Shown here piece after piece: positions 15,655-25,208 of a stretch of DNA of 64,000 nucleotides. This DNA comes from Amycolatopsis sp. EV170708-02-1 (GTDB taxonomy: Bacteria; Actinomycetota; Actinomycetes; Mycobacteriales; Pseudonocardiaceae). Location: assembly GCF_022479115.1 (NCBI RefSeq), contig NZ_CP092497.1, forward strand, positions 1,302,001-1,366,000, given 5' to 3'. A program made the translations under genes and the position numbers. How positions within the stretch are numbered: position 1 is the first letter of the stretch; each line of letters opens with the position of its first letter. Below the pieces are notes generated by a model. It was not told the origin of the DNA, did no database searches, and saw nothing but the letters and a program-made list of their open reading frames with translations.

Positions 15655-16632
15655 CTAGCCGAACGCCTGCCGAAGGTGGACACGGCGATAGGCCGAAGGC
15701 GGGGTGTCGAAGTGGTCGAGGAAGGCTTGGCGAAGCGTCTCGGTCGAGCCGAAACCGCATCGCCTCGCGATCGAGGACAAGGGGAGTTCGGTGCCGCACA
15801 ACAGTTTCGCCGCGTTCTCGGTCCTCGCGGCCCGCACGTACCTGCTGGGTGTGGTGCTCAGATGCGCGTCGAACAACCTGGTCAGCTGCCGGGTGCTGAT
15901 CCCGGCTCGCTCGGCGAGGACGGCGGTGCCGAGGTCACCGGCGAGGTGTTCGGCGACGTACGCCGTGATGTCGCGGACCAGCCGGTTCTCCGGCGGCGGG
16001 CCGGAGAGGAACATGCTCACCTGCGCCTGGTTGCCCGGCCGCTGCAGGTAGGTCACGAGCATGCGGGCGACCTCCCTGGCGAGGCTCGGGCCGTGGTCCT
16101 CCTCGACGAACGCGAGGGTGAGGTCGATCCCGCTGGTGACCCCCGCCGCCGTGTAGACGTTGCCGTCGCGCACGTACAGCGGCACCGGATCGACGTTCAC
16201 CCGCGGGTAGTTCGTCGCGAGCCGGTTCGCGAACCGCCAGTGGGTGGTGGCGCGGCGGCCGTTGAGCAGCCCGCACGCGGCGAGCACGGTGGCGCCGGTG
16301 CACACGGAGGCGACACGACGGCTCTGCTGCGCGAGCCTGCGGACGTGGGTGACGAACCGCGTGTCCGCGGCGGCGGCCTCGTGCCCGGTGCCGCCCGCGA
16401 CGATCAGCGTGTCGAGTTCGCCGGTGATCTGGTCGAGCCGGTGCTGTGCCTGCAGGGTCAGCCCGGACTCGCAGCGGATGCCGCGTCCGTCGACGCTGGC
16501 GAGCATGATCTCGTACCCCGGCTTGCCGCCGAGTTTGGTCGCGGCGTCCAGGACGTCCGACGGGCCGGCGATGTCGAGCAACTCGGCGTTGCTGTAGCCG
16601 ACGATCAACACTCGTCTGGGTGAACCCGGCAT
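15655..16632 (-). CDS. GlxA-family transcriptional regulator (DJ-1/PfpI plus AraC HTH)
   Basis: 325 residues. The N-terminal DJ-1/PfpI domain (residues 5-175) keeps the nucleophile elbow SVCTGA with Cys111. The C-terminus carries a two-HTH AraC module (about 215-320: ERAGISTRQLTRLF, then IARRCGFGSTETLRQAF). Members regulate amine, arginine or osmoprotectant genes. It is divergent from another DJ-1/PfpI gene at 16732 across a 99-bp gap, a common pairing in which the regulator controls the enzyme. Confidence 0.92.
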   Translation of the reverse strand: MPGSPRRVLIVGYSNAELLDIAGPSDVLDAATKLGGKPGYEIMLASVDGRGIRCESGLTLQAQHRLDQITGELDTLIVAGGTGHEAAAADTRFVTHVRRLAQQSRRVASVCTGATVLAACGLLNGRRATTHWRFANRLATNYPRVNVDPVPLYVRDGNVYTAAGVTSGIDLTLAFVEEDHGPSLAREVARMLVTYLQRPGNQAQVSMFLSGPPPENRLVRDITAYVAEHLAGDLGTAVLAERAGISTRQLTRLFDAHLSTTPSRYVRAARTENAAKLLCGTELPLSSIARRCGFGSTETLRQAFLDHFDTPPSAYRRVHLRQAFG

Positions 16633-16731
16633 GATCGAACGCTACCAGTAGTGCCCGGCCGTCGGACGTTGTTCGCAGGAATCCGGACATCCGGGCCACC
16701 GCGGGCCCGCGCCTGCGACACCGTTGTCCCC

Positions 16732-17442
16732 ATGACAGACGACAAGAAGACGATCGCGTTCGTGGTGTACCCGGGGATGACCCCGCTCGACATGGTCGGG
16801 CCGCTGACCGTGCTGGACGGGATGGCGAGCACGACGCAGGAATACCGGACGGTCGTGGTCGGCGAGACGAAGGACCCGGTCACCACCGACAACCCCTTGA
16901 GGCTCGTGGCGACCCACACCTACGACGAGGTCCCGTCGCCGTACGCGCTGCTCGTCCCCGGCGGCGCCGCGCCGACGCTGAAGGCGCTCGCCGACGAGAA
17001 GCTGGTCGGCTACCTGCGTGGCGCCGCGGCGAACGCGGAGCTCGTGACCTCGGTATGCACGGGGTCGCTGTTGCTGGGGCAGGCGGGACTGCTGAAGGGC
17101 CGGAAGGCCGCGACGCACTGGATGTTCCGCGAACTGCTGGGCGCGTTCGGCGCGGAACCGGTCGCGGAGCGCTGGGTCGAGGACGGGAACGTGATCACCG
17201 CCGCCGGGGTGTCGGCGGGGATCGACCTAGCGCTGCATCTGGTCGAGCGGCTCGCCGGGGCCGAGATCGCCCGGACGATTCAGTTCGTCATCGAGTACGA
17301 CCCGGAGCCGCCGCAGGGGCCGCTCGACTGGTCGAAGCGTCCGTACGGGGACCTCAAGCCCTTGCTGGAGCACACGCTGAACGACGCGCTCGCCAACGAG
17401 CCCGAGCTGCGGGACAGGCTCCTCGCCCACACCGGGAAGTAA
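16732..17442 (+). CDS. DJ-1/PfpI family protein (isonitrile hydratase-like)
   Basis: 236 residues. The start is the ATG at 16732; the 27-residue upstream extension has no ribosome site. The elbow SVCTGS holds Cys109, and Asp20 lies in TPLDMVGP. Both residues correspond to the catalytic Cys and Asp of isonitrile hydratase, which hydrates isonitriles to N-formamides. The closely related fold is also used by chaperones and amidases, so the substrate is not certain. Probably controlled by the divergent GlxA-type regulator. Confidence 0.85.
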   Translation: MTDDKKTIAFVVYPGMTPLDMVGPLTVLDGMASTTQEYRTVVVGETKDPVTTDNPLRLVATHTYDEVPSPYALLVPGGAAPTLKALADEKLVGYLRGAAANAELVTSVCTGSLLLGQAGLLKGRKAATHWMFRELLGAFGAEPVAERWVEDGNVITAAGVSAGIDLALHLVERLAGAEIARTIQFVIEYDPEPPQGPLDWSKRPYGDLKPLLEHTLNDALANEPELRDRLLAHTGK

Positions 17443-17528
17443 GGGGGCGGCCATCCGGGTGAGAAATCGCCGACTCGGGGACAGCACCGGGTTACATTCG
17501 GGTCATCCGTCCAGGTGATAGGTGGTTC

Positions 17529-20495
17529 GTGGAGTTCAAGGTGCTCGGCCCGCTCGCGGCCTCGGTCCCGCTGCCGTCGGCGGCTCAGCCCCGTCGGGTG
17601 CTCGCGGTGCTCCTGACCCGGCCGAACGAGGTCGTCCACCGGGACACGCTCGTGGACGAACTCTGGCCGCAAGGGCCGCCGTCGAGTGCCGCGGCGGTCG
17701 TGCAGATGGCGATTTCCAAGCTGCGCAAGGCATTGTCACCCGGCGTGCCGGTGGACGACGAGCGGCAGCGGCTCAGGTCCGGCCGGAGCGGCTATCGGCT
17801 GACGGTGTCCGAAGGCGAGCTGGACGTCACCGATTTCTCCGAGCTGACGGCCGCGGCCGCGAGGGCGACCGGTGACGAACGCAAGGCCTTGCTCGAACGG
17901 GCTTTGGGGTTGTGGCGTGGCCGGGCCTTCGCCGACGTGCCGGTCGGTCCGCTGGTGGAGGCGCACCGGCTGTGGCTCGAGGACCGGCGCTGTTCGGTGC
18001 TGGGGAAGCTCGTGGAGCTGGACCTGGCCGCCGGTGACCACAAGGCGGTCGCGGACCGGTTGGGTCCGGAGCTCGTCGCCCGGCCGGGCGACGAGCGTCT
18101 CGCCGGGTGGCTGGCCGAGGCGTTGCACGGTCTCGGCAGGCGGGACGCGGCTCTCGCGGTCCTCGACCGCTGCCGCCAGGCGCTGTGGGAACAGTCCGGA
18201 GTCTCGCCGGGGGACGGCCTGCTCGCGGTCCACCGCCGGATCTCCGGAACCGGCTGGTCGGCGGGTGGCGCGCCGTGCCGTCTGCCCGCGGCGACACCGG
18301 ATTTCACCGGCAGGGCGGCGGAGCTGGCGGAGGTGGGACGCGCGTTGCGGGCTCCCGCGCCGATCGTGCTGCACGGGGCGGCGGGAGCGGGGAAGAGCAC
18401 GCTGGCCGTCCAAGCCGCGTGGCGCGTGCGCAAGCGGTTCCCGGACGGCCAGCTCGTCGCCGATCTGCGTGAACCCGGTGACGTCCTCGCCGGGTTCCTT
18501 CGCGCGCTCGGTCTTGCGGAAGCGGAACTCCCCGCGGACCGGGCGGGGCTGATCTCGTTGTGGCAGAGCCACTCCGCCGACCGGCGGCTGCTGGTGATCC
18601 TCGAGAACGGCCGGTCCGAAGCCGAGGTACGGCCGTTGCTGCCGAGTGGCCCCGGCTGCGCGACGATCGTCACGACACGGCGGCGGCTGGCCGGTCTCGC
18701 CGGTGCCAGGCCGGTCGAGGTCGGGGCGCTGCCCTACGAGGACGCGCGGACGCTGCTCGGCGAGATCGCCGGAGAAGCCCGGTTGTCCGCCGAACCCGAT
18801 GCCGTCCGCCGGGTGCTGGCCTGCTGCGACGGTCTTCCGCTGGCGGTGCGGGCGGCGGGGACGAAGCTGCTGCAGCGGCCACGGCTGAGCGTCGCCGAGT
18901 TCGCGACACGCCTGGAGAACGAGCGGCTGCGCCTCGACGAGCTCGCCGTCGGCGACCTGGCCGTGCGCCCGGTGCTCGCCGAATACCTCGCCGAGCTGTC
19001 GGCGCGACAGCGGAATTCCCTGCGGTTGCTGGGTTTTCCCGGTTCCACCGAGATCGCCGACTGGTTCGCGACGGCCATGCTGGGGTGTCCGCCCCGCGAG
19101 GCGGCGGAACTGCTCGACGAACTCGTGGACGACCATGTGCTCCACGCCGAACCGGATCAGGCCGGTTCTCTCAGGTACCGGCTCCCGGGGCTGATCCGGC
19201 TCGCGCTCCGGGAACCGCCGGAGCCCGCGGCTCTCAGACGCGCGCTGACGGTGATGGCGGCGTTGGCCGAACACGCTTCCGCCGCGCTCGGCGCCGGGTA
19301 CCCGCCCTCCCGGCGCGCGGACGTCCCGGCGGCTGTTTCGGATCGCGTCGCGGCCGACCCGATCGGCTGGCGGGTCGCGGAAACCGCGAATCTCGCGCTC
19401 GCCGTCCGTACCGCGAAGAACCATGGCTGGACCGGGCTGGCCATGCGGCTGGCCGACGCCTACAGCGATCTCGTCGGACCGCGGAAAGGCGGTTCTCCCG
19501 CCTGGCTCGGATTCGGCATCGTGCGTGATCGCCTCGATCTCCCCGCGGAGGCGGAGAAACTGCTGAAGCTCGGGCACGCCCACGCCGACGCGGGGGATCT
19601 GGCCCGGGCGAGGACCAGTTTCTCGTTGGCGGAGGCCAGGTTCCGCTCCGTGGGTGATCAGCCGGGCACCGGGGCCGCGCTCGTCGCGCTCGCCGACGTC
19701 GACGCGGACTCCGGCCGGACCGGCGCGGCGGTCCACGCGCTGCGCGAGGCATTGGACCTGTTGCGGGACTGTGGTGACCTCGCCGGGCAGGCCATGGCGT
19801 CGGCCCAGTTCGGCTCGCTGTGGGACGACCTCGGCGACTTCCGCCGGGCCAAAGAATGCTTCGACGCGAGCCTGCTCCTTTCACTCCATTGCGAAGACGG
19901 GCACCAGCACGACAGGTCCGCCAAGCGGTACGCCGACGTCCTGCGCCGGAACGGACGCGTCGACGAGGCCGGTGCCCTGCTGACGAGCGCCCTGATCGGC
20001 ACGCGCAGCTCGCGTGAACGGCATTGGGAGGCGCACGTCCTCCGGAGCCTCGGTGACCTCCACGCGAAAACCGGTGACGCGGGGGAGAGCGAACGATGTC
20101 TCTCGCGCTCACTGGAACTGTTCGAGGATGTCGGGCACCGTCACGCCGCCGCGTACACGCATCGAAGCTTCGGCGAGTCGTTGCGTCTGGCGGGTGAACA
20201 CAGCCGTGCCGCGGAGCACCTGAGCCTGGCGATGAGTACCTTCCGTGAGCTCGGAGACCGCCGGGGCGGCGGATACGCCTTGCTCAGCTTCGGGCGCCTT
20301 CGGTCGGACGAAGGCATCGTGACCGAAGCCGCCCAAGGGCTCCGGACCGCGGCAGGACTGTTCCGGGAACTGGGATTCCCGGTGTGGGAACTGCGTGCGC
20401 TCCAGGGCCTTTCCGCCGTCGACGGGAGCGGGCGCCAGCGGGATCGGGCTCGTGAAGCCTTGACGAAGATCCGCTTCGGGGTGACCCCGGCATAG
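17529..20495 (+). CDS. AfsR/SARP-family regulator with BTAD, NB-ARC and TPR domains
   Basis: 988 residues from a GTG. Order: OmpR-like winged helix (1-95, with HRDTLVDELWP and AAVVQMAISKLRKAL); bacterial transcriptional activation domain (95-245); NB-ARC-type ATPase (about 255-540) with Walker A GAAGAGKST near 283-291 and GLPLAVRAAG near 445; TPR array (about 680-975). Proteins of this build activate antibiotic and developmental genes as ATP-regulated switches. No biosynthetic cluster is adjacent, so the target is unknown. It stands alone, convergent with an erythromycin esterase-like gene and closed by a strong hairpin. Confidence 0.92.
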   Translation: MEFKVLGPLAASVPLPSAAQPRRVLAVLLTRPNEVVHRDTLVDELWPQGPPSSAAAVVQMAISKLRKALSPGVPVDDERQRLRSGRSGYRLTVSEGELDVTDFSELTAAAARATGDERKALLERALGLWRGRAFADVPVGPLVEAHRLWLEDRRCSVLGKLVELDLAAGDHKAVADRLGPELVARPGDERLAGWLAEALHGLGRRDAALAVLDRCRQALWEQSGVSPGDGLLAVHRRISGTGWSAGGAPCRLPAATPDFTGRAAELAEVGRALRAPAPIVLHGAAGAGKSTLAVQAAWRVRKRFPDGQLVADLREPGDVLAGFLRALGLAEAELPADRAGLISLWQSHSADRRLLVILENGRSEAEVRPLLPSGPGCATIVTTRRRLAGLAGARPVEVGALPYEDARTLLGEIAGEARLSAEPDAVRRVLACCDGLPLAVRAAGTKLLQRPRLSVAEFATRLENERLRLDELAVGDLAVRPVLAEYLAELSARQRNSLRLLGFPGSTEIADWFATAMLGCPPREAAELLDELVDDHVLHAEPDQAGSLRYRLPGLIRLALREPPEPAALRRALTVMAALAEHASAALGAGYPPSRRADVPAAVSDRVAADPIGWRVAETANLALAVRTAKNHGWTGLAMRLADAYSDLVGPRKGGSPAWLGFGIVRDRLDLPAEAEKLLKLGHAHADAGDLARARTSFSLAEARFRSVGDQPGTGAALVALADVDADSGRTGAAVHALREALDLLRDCGDLAGQAMASAQFGSLWDDLGDFRRAKECFDASLLLSLHCEDGHQHDRSAKRYADVLRRNGRVDEAGALLTSALIGTRSSRERHWEAHVLRSLGDLHAKTGDAGESERCLSRSLELFEDVGHRHAAAYTHRSFGESLRLAGEHSRAAEHLSLAMSTFRELGDRRGGGYALLSFGRLRSDEGIVTEAAQGLRTAAGLFRELGFPVWELRALQGLSAVDGSGRQRDRAREALTKIRFGVTPA

Positions 20496-20624
20496 CCCGG
20501 CGAGGGATCGACGGCCTCGGCGTTTGGCGAAGTTATGGCGACGGTGTGTTGACTGCTGCTCAAGTGAGCGGACTTCGCGCCGCCCCGAATTCGCGGAACT
20601 GGGGGTGGCGGCGCGTGCTCGTGG

Positions 20625-20662
20625 CCGGGTGACGCCTTCAGAGGGCAGGAGGCGTCACCCGG
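20625..20662. terminator. Bidirectional terminator hairpin
   Basis: Perfect 13-bp inverted repeat, 20625-20637 with 20650-20662, loop 12 nt. It lies between the convergent SARP gene (ends 20495) and erythromycin esterase-like gene (ends 20671). No U-tract, as is usual in high-GC actinobacteria. Confidence 0.7.
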
Positions 20663-20670
20663 TTCGCAGG

Positions 20671-21783
20671 CTAGCCCCGGACGTGCAGGATCACGTCCGC
20701 GTCGTTCAGCATCCCTTGGTCGAGCGGGAAGTAGCCCTGCCGAGGGGTGGGATCGGTCCGGACGCTCGCGGTCGGGACGTCGGAGGCGGGGAGCAGCCCC
20801 CAAGCCGTCGTGACGTGCTTCTGCAGGAACCCTTCGTAGGTGTCGGGTTCCGGCTCCTTGAGCGCGATGTCCTCGCTTTCGCCGAGACTGGTCGCGACGA
20901 AGGTGTAGCGATCGCCGAGCAGCGGCGCCACCAGCGCGCCGGCGGGGAACCAGGTCGTCTCGGTTCCGGCGACGTGCATCGTGCTCGCTTGGCGCCGCAG
21001 ATGGAGGTTGTGGGCGAAGACCAGCGTCCGCCCGCGACCCGCTTCGGCGGCGCGGATGTCCAGCAGGTTCCGCGCCATGAAGGCGTCCCTGGTCGCGACG
21101 AGGGGCGCGTAGCGCTCGTGCGGCGCGAGAGGCTCGGCGCACTGCCGGTGGTAGCGCAGCAGATCGATGCCCGCCATGAGATGGAGCTCCGCCCGCGACC
21201 ACGCGTCCGCTTGGGGCTGCCGAGAGCGAAGGACGGTGAGCAGTTCGGCGGCGATCGCGCGCAGGCGGTAGGCATCGGCCGTGGCGCCGGGCGAGGAAGC
21301 CGCGTCCAGGACGGCTTCCGTGCGGCTCCAGCGTTCGTCGTCGCCCGCCGGGCCGGCGATGTCCACGTCGAGCCCCAGGAAGTCGCGGGCGTACTCGAGG
21401 TAGCGCCGTGGGCTGGGCGCGGACGTGTTCTCGGTCTGCGTGTCGAAGCCGTGGAACGAAAGCCGCTCCTCGGGCGGCCGGGTTTCGTTGTACTCGCGCA
21501 TCCAGGCGATCAGCCGCCTGTTCGCCTCCACGGCACCGAAGACGTGCGAGAAGCCCTCGCTCATCGCGAGGTCGAGGCTTCCGGTGCCGTCCTGGACGAA
21601 GTCGTTCGCGACGAGCGCGGCCACGCGATCCGTTTCGAGGGCGATCGAGCGGAAGCCGCGCTCGACCAGCTGGGCGAACAGCTCGTTGCGGACCTCCGCG
21701 AAGACCGGGGTCGCGTGCGTCGGCTCGCCCAGTGCCAGCAGGTCGCAGGAGGGGGTCACGAAGTCTCGGATGTCTTGACTCAT
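20671..21783 (-). CDS. Erythromycin esterase family protein
   Basis: 370 residues from the ATG at 21783. Family residues are visible: LGEPTHAT near the N-terminus (catalytic Glu/His), ALETDR, and FAHNLHL near residue 260. The fold hydrolyses macrolide lactones in Ere proteins and succinoglycan-type esters in others; chromosomal actinobacterial copies have mostly uncharacterised substrates. A resistance role is therefore only possible. No strong ribosome site precedes the start. Long in-frame upstream ATG extensions run through an intergenic hairpin and are rejected. Confidence 0.85.
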   Translation of the reverse strand: MSQDIRDFVTPSCDLLALGEPTHATPVFAEVRNELFAQLVERGFRSIALETDRVAALVANDFVQDGTGSLDLAMSEGFSHVFGAVEANRRLIAWMREYNETRPPEERLSFHGFDTQTENTSAPSPRRYLEYARDFLGLDVDIAGPAGDDERWSRTEAVLDAASSPGATADAYRLRAIAAELLTVLRSRQPQADAWSRAELHLMAGIDLLRYHRQCAEPLAPHERYAPLVATRDAFMARNLLDIRAAEAGRGRTLVFAHNLHLRRQASTMHVAGTETTWFPAGALVAPLLGDRYTFVATSLGESEDIALKEPEPDTYEGFLQKHVTTAWGLLPASDVPTASVRTDPTPRQGYFPLDQGMLNDADVILHVRG

Positions 21784-22208
21784 GAGGTTCAAGCATATCA
21801 TTGATGTACCGGTTGAAACTTCTGTCGACTTGACCTGGAGATCCGGTGTTGAAGCTTCAAACCGGGCGTCAGGTGATGACTGTGGCTCGCCGAGGCGCGG
21901 CCGCCGTGACTGCGAGTCCCTTGCCGACGCGGAGTCCGTGAGGGCCTCCTTCACTACCTTCAAGGTAGGCAAGGAGGCCCTCACGGACCGAACCCGATTC
22001 TGCGGTACCGCAAGAAATCCACTGACGAATAGCTGGATCTCTTTTCTTTCTTCCGCTATAAAGCTTTAAAGAACCCTTCGCGCGCGAAGGCGCTTCGCTC
22101 GCGAAGCAGCCTTTCGCATAGGTGCGCGAGTGCAAGTTATCAGCAGTTGAGGTGAATCACCGCGTGGCAATCGCCGCGCGGCCGAAGTTCGGCCCTACTT
22201 TGTCCCGC
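21784..22208. other. Intergenic region with hairpins and AT-rich stretch
   Basis: 425 bp between two divergent genes. It contains the large hairpin at 21934-21988, a second set of Ser-codon-free palindromes around 22078-22115 (CTTCGCGCGCGAAG and GCTTCGCTCGCGAAGC), and an AT-rich stretch with TATAAAGCTTTAAA near 22058-22071 that could be promoter. I see no protein-coding gene here. Confidence 0.5.
21934..21988. repeat. Long nested intergenic hairpin
   Basis: Perfect 18-bp outer stem (21934-21951 with 21971-21988) enclosing a second 6-bp stem TACCTT/AAGGTA. It starts with GTCCGTGAGGGCCTCCTT. It is one of several long-stem hairpins in the window and resembles the others in its purine/pyrimidine blocks. 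It lies between divergent genes, so a terminator role is unlikely; a mobile hairpin or regulatory element is possible. Confidence 0.65.
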
Positions 22209-23066
22209 ATGGTTGAGAAGGATTCGACGGCGCGGACCCGGGAGCTGGGCCACCGCATGAAGGCGTTCCGGCAGCGCAGGCACTTCAGCGGCGCCGACGT
22301 CAGCCGCCGTAACGGCTGGTTGCAGAGCAAGGTCACGAGGTGGGAACAAGGGCTGCGCGAGCTGTCCGTGGTGGACGCGGCGCTGTATCTCGCGACCTGC
22401 GGCGAGGCGGAGCCCGAACGCGATCTGCTGCTGGAGCTGACCCAGCCCGGTGGCGACCTGTACTGGGTCCGGCCGTACTTCGACGAACTCGTCGACCCGA
22501 TGAAATCCCTGGAAATACAAGAAAACCTCGCGCATACGCTGGTGCGCTACGAGTCGTTGACGCTCCCCGGGCTGCTGCAGACCGAACCGTACGCCCGCAC
22601 CGCCTTCGAGCTGATCGGCAACCGCGACCAGGCCCGGCTGGACCAGGTCGTGAGCGCCCGGATGGAACGGCAGCGGTTGCTGCAGCGGGATCGTCCGCCG
22701 CGCTGCCGGTTCTACGTGCACGAGCGCGCGCTGCGGTCGGTCGTCGGCGGTCCCCGGATCATGCACGAGCAGCTGCTCCACCTCGTCCTGTCGGCGAACC
22801 TGCCTTATTGCTCCATTCGCATCGTCCCCGAAAGCGACGGAGTGGGCCGGGTGATCGAGAATTCGTTCACCATCATGGAATTCGCGGAACATCCGGCGGT
22901 GGTGTACACGGATTCCTACGCGGCCGGAGTGTTCATCGACGACCGGGTCGCGGTCGAGGCCTATTATTCCCTCGTCGCGAGGTTGGAAAGCGAGACGCTG
23001 ACCGAGGAGAGATCTCGGCAAATGCTCGCCGAATGGGCGGACCGGTACGACCGGATGGAGGAATGA
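22209..23066 (+). CDS. XRE-family regulator with DUF5753 domain
   Basis: 285 residues from the ATG at 22209, preferred over 22122 because family members start just before the TRELGHRMKAFR helix. The HTH lies at about residues 10-65 (SGADVSRRNGWLQSKVTRWEQG) and the DUF5753 domain follows (LTLPGLLQTEPYAR, FYVHERALRSVVGG, ANLPYCSIRIVP). It is a distant paralogue of the element-borne product at 963-1895. No DUF397 gene follows. It stands alone and its regulon is unknown. Confidence 0.87.
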   Translation: MVEKDSTARTRELGHRMKAFRQRRHFSGADVSRRNGWLQSKVTRWEQGLRELSVVDAALYLATCGEAEPERDLLLELTQPGGDLYWVRPYFDELVDPMKSLEIQENLAHTLVRYESLTLPGLLQTEPYARTAFELIGNRDQARLDQVVSARMERQRLLQRDRPPRCRFYVHERALRSVVGGPRIMHEQLLHLVLSANLPYCSIRIVPESDGVGRVIENSFTIMEFAEHPAVVYTDSYAAGVFIDDRVAVEAYYSLVARLESETLTEERSRQMLAEWADRYDRMEE

Positions 23067-23133
23067 TCCGTCCGGGGTTTCCCGCCGCCTCCGTACGGGG
23101 TAATCCTTCCTGGTAGCCGAGCAGAAGGAGTTC

Positions 23134-24645
23134 GTGGTGACGAAGACGCAGGGTGGTGCCCCGGTCGCCGAGGCGGAGATCGAGCGGAAGTACGACCTGG
23201 CGGCCGACCGGCCGATCCCGCCGCTGGTCCCGGCCGGTCCGGTGACGAACCAGGCCGAGCCGAGGGTCGACGTCCTCGACGCCACGTACTTCGACACCGC
23301 CGACTTCCGGCTCGCGCAGGCGGGCATCACACTGCGGCGGAGGCTCGGCGGGACCGACGAGGGCTGGCACCTCAAACTCCCGGTCGGGGAGGACAAGCGG
23401 GAGGAACTCCGCCTCCCGCTGGCGGGGAAGCCGGACAAGGTGCCCGGCGCGCTGGCGAAGCTGGTCCGGTCGCACACGCTCGGCGCCAAGCTGGTCCAGG
23501 CCGCGCATCTGCGCACCGAGCGCACGTCGTACGCCTTGCTCGACGCCGAGGGCCGCGAGCTCGCGACGCTGACCGACGACGTCGTCACCGGAGAGGCGGG
23601 TGGAGACAAGGCGCATCTCGACCGCTGGCGGGAGATCGAGATCGAACTCTCGCCCGGCGCCGATCCCGAAGTGCTCCAGAGCCTGGAACGGGCGGTCGTG
23701 GAAGGGGGCGCCGAGCGGTCGAGGTGGCCGTCGAAGCTCCGGCGGCTCACCGACGAGCTCGTGCCCCCGGTCACCGGGGCTTCGGGCTCGGTACTGGCGG
23801 ATTACCTCGCCGCGCAGCTGGACGCGCTGCGCCGCAACGACATCGGGGTCCGCCGGGACGTCGAGGACGCGGTGCACCAGATGCGCGTCGCGAGCAGGCG
23901 GTTGCGGAGCGGCCTGAAAACCTTCCGTCGCTCGCTCGACGCCGACGTCGCGAACCGGCTCGCCGACGAACTCCGCTGGCTCGGCGGCGAGCTCGGTCCG
24001 GCGAGGGACAGCGAGGTGATGGCCGCGCGCCTTCACGACGAGGTCGAGGCGCTCCCGGCCGAACTCGTGCTCGGGAACGTCGAGCAGCTGATGACGCGGC
24101 ACTTCGCGCGCGAGGCTGAAGAGGCCAAGGCGCGTGCCGTCCGGGCGCTCGACAGCAAGCGCTACACGAAGCTGTTGCAAGCACTGGAAAAGCTCGTCGG
24201 GAAGCCGCGGAAGATCAAGGATGGCACCAAGGAGCTGCGCAAGGCCGTCGCGCGGTCGGACCGGAAGCTGCGCGAGGCCGTGGCCGCGGCGACTGCGCTG
24301 AAGCCCGGCGCGGAGCAGGACGCGGCCTTGCACGAGGTGCGCAAGAAGGCCAAGCGAGCCCGCTACGCGGCGGACGCGGTCCGGCCGGTGACCGGCAAGA
24401 AGCTTCGAAAATGGCGAAAGAACGTCAAGGCGGTGCAGAGCACCCTCGGCGAGCATCACGACATCGTGGTCAGCCGGGAGGTCCTGCGGCTCCTCGGCCT
24501 CCGCGCCTACGCCGAAAACGAAAACGCGTTCACCTACGGGCTTCTGCACGGTCGTTCGGTCGCCGGCGCCGAGGCCGCGCACCGGCGCTTCGCCGGGGAA
24601 TGGCAAAAGGTGGGTAAAGGTTCTCGTCCGAAATGGCTCAAATGA
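23134..24645 (+). CDS. CYTH and CHAD domain-containing protein
   Basis: 503 residues. The N-terminal CYTH (triphosphate tunnel) domain shows the EIERKYDL signature at 15-22 and paired charged strands to about 200. A linker and a CHAD domain (about 220-500) follow, with VHQMRVASRRLRSGLKTFRR and a second conserved His/Arg helix (HEVRKKAKRARYAADAV). CYTH domains bind or cleave triphosphates, and CHAD domains bind polyphosphate, so a polyphosphate-related role is likely. AAGGAG precedes two consecutive GTG codons; the second (23137) has the better spacing. Confidence 0.93.
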   Translation: MVTKTQGGAPVAEAEIERKYDLAADRPIPPLVPAGPVTNQAEPRVDVLDATYFDTADFRLAQAGITLRRRLGGTDEGWHLKLPVGEDKREELRLPLAGKPDKVPGALAKLVRSHTLGAKLVQAAHLRTERTSYALLDAEGRELATLTDDVVTGEAGGDKAHLDRWREIEIELSPGADPEVLQSLERAVVEGGAERSRWPSKLRRLTDELVPPVTGASGSVLADYLAAQLDALRRNDIGVRRDVEDAVHQMRVASRRLRSGLKTFRRSLDADVANRLADELRWLGGELGPARDSEVMAARLHDEVEALPAELVLGNVEQLMTRHFAREAEEAKARAVRALDSKRYTKLLQALEKLVGKPRKIKDGTKELRKAVARSDRKLREAVAAATALKPGAEQDAALHEVRKKAKRARYAADAVRPVTGKKLRKWRKNVKAVQSTLGEHHDIVVSREVLRLLGLRAYAENENAFTYGLLHGRSVAGAEAAHRRFAGEWQKVGKGSRPKWLK

Positions 24646-24720
24646 GGTAGCCCGGGTTGACCTGTCGCCGTCGCCGAGTAACGTCGAGGGAACTTGGTGG
24701 TCTGGAGAGAGGCGCCCCCA

Positions 24721-25074
24721 ATGTTGCCTGGTCAGCGCGTACCCGGCGAACAGCCGGCCCTGGCCGTGACCACCTGCCGCCGCAAGGACGGCGTCTTCAT
24801 CCTCACCGCGGTGGGGGAGATCGACGCGGCGACGGTCGGGCGCTTCCGCACCGAGCTCAGCGGCGCCTGCGTCAAAGGAAAGCACGTGATCCTCGACCTC
24901 TCCGGCGTCGGATTCCTCAGCTGTGCCGGATTGCAGGCGCTCGAAGAGGCCAACGCGACGTCACCCCGGTTCTCGGTGATCGTGAAGACCGCTTTGGTGT
25001 CACGGATTCTCGACGTCAGCGGGGTCGGCGCCGACCTCGACGTCCGGTGGGACGTCGAGGACGTGCGAATCTAG
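24721..25074 (+). CDS. STAS-domain anti-sigma factor antagonist
   Basis: 117 residues starting MLPGQR, after GGAGAGAGG. The STAS fold is marked by GEIDAATVGRF and DLSGVGFLSCAGLQAL, whose conserved Ser next to Cys is the kinase-phosphorylated position in SpoIIAA-type proteins. It would bind and release an anti-sigma kinase. No partner kinase or sigma factor lies next to it. An earlier ATG at 24694 is possible but less likely. Confidence 0.9.
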   Translation: MLPGQRVPGEQPALAVTTCRRKDGVFILTAVGEIDAATVGRFRTELSGACVKGKHVILDLSGVGFLSCAGLQALEEANATSPRFSVIVKTALVSRILDVSGVGADLDVRWDVEDVRI

Positions 25075-25110
25075 GCGCTGTCCTGCAAGTCTTGTCCGCG
25101 GTGGTGGGAT

Positions 25111-25153
25111 GAAGGCTCCCTTCGCCGCGTCTAATGCGGTGAAGGGAGCCTTC
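25111..25153. terminator. Hairpin, copy 1 of a repeated family
   Basis: Stem 25111-25123 with 25141-25153 (13 bp, perfect) plus inner CCGC/GCGG. The reverse complement of the whole 43 nt matches 49133-49175 at 42 of 43 positions. It lies between the STAS gene and the convergent LigD-like gene, so it can terminate both. Confidence 0.75.
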
Positions 25154-25208
25154 GGCCCTGGTCAAGCGCGGGCCACATTTGCCTCACCCCTCGATACAGG
25201 ACAGCGGT

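Noticed and set aside
17736..19736. 666-residue open frame on the minus strand opposite the SARP regulator
   Set aside because: Arg/Pro/Gly-rich low-complexity sequence fully covered by the well-defined SARP/NB-ARC/TPR protein.
20671..21783. Erythromycin esterase-like gene as proof of macrolide resistance
   Set aside because: The family includes many chromosomal members with other or unknown substrates; no resistance context is present.
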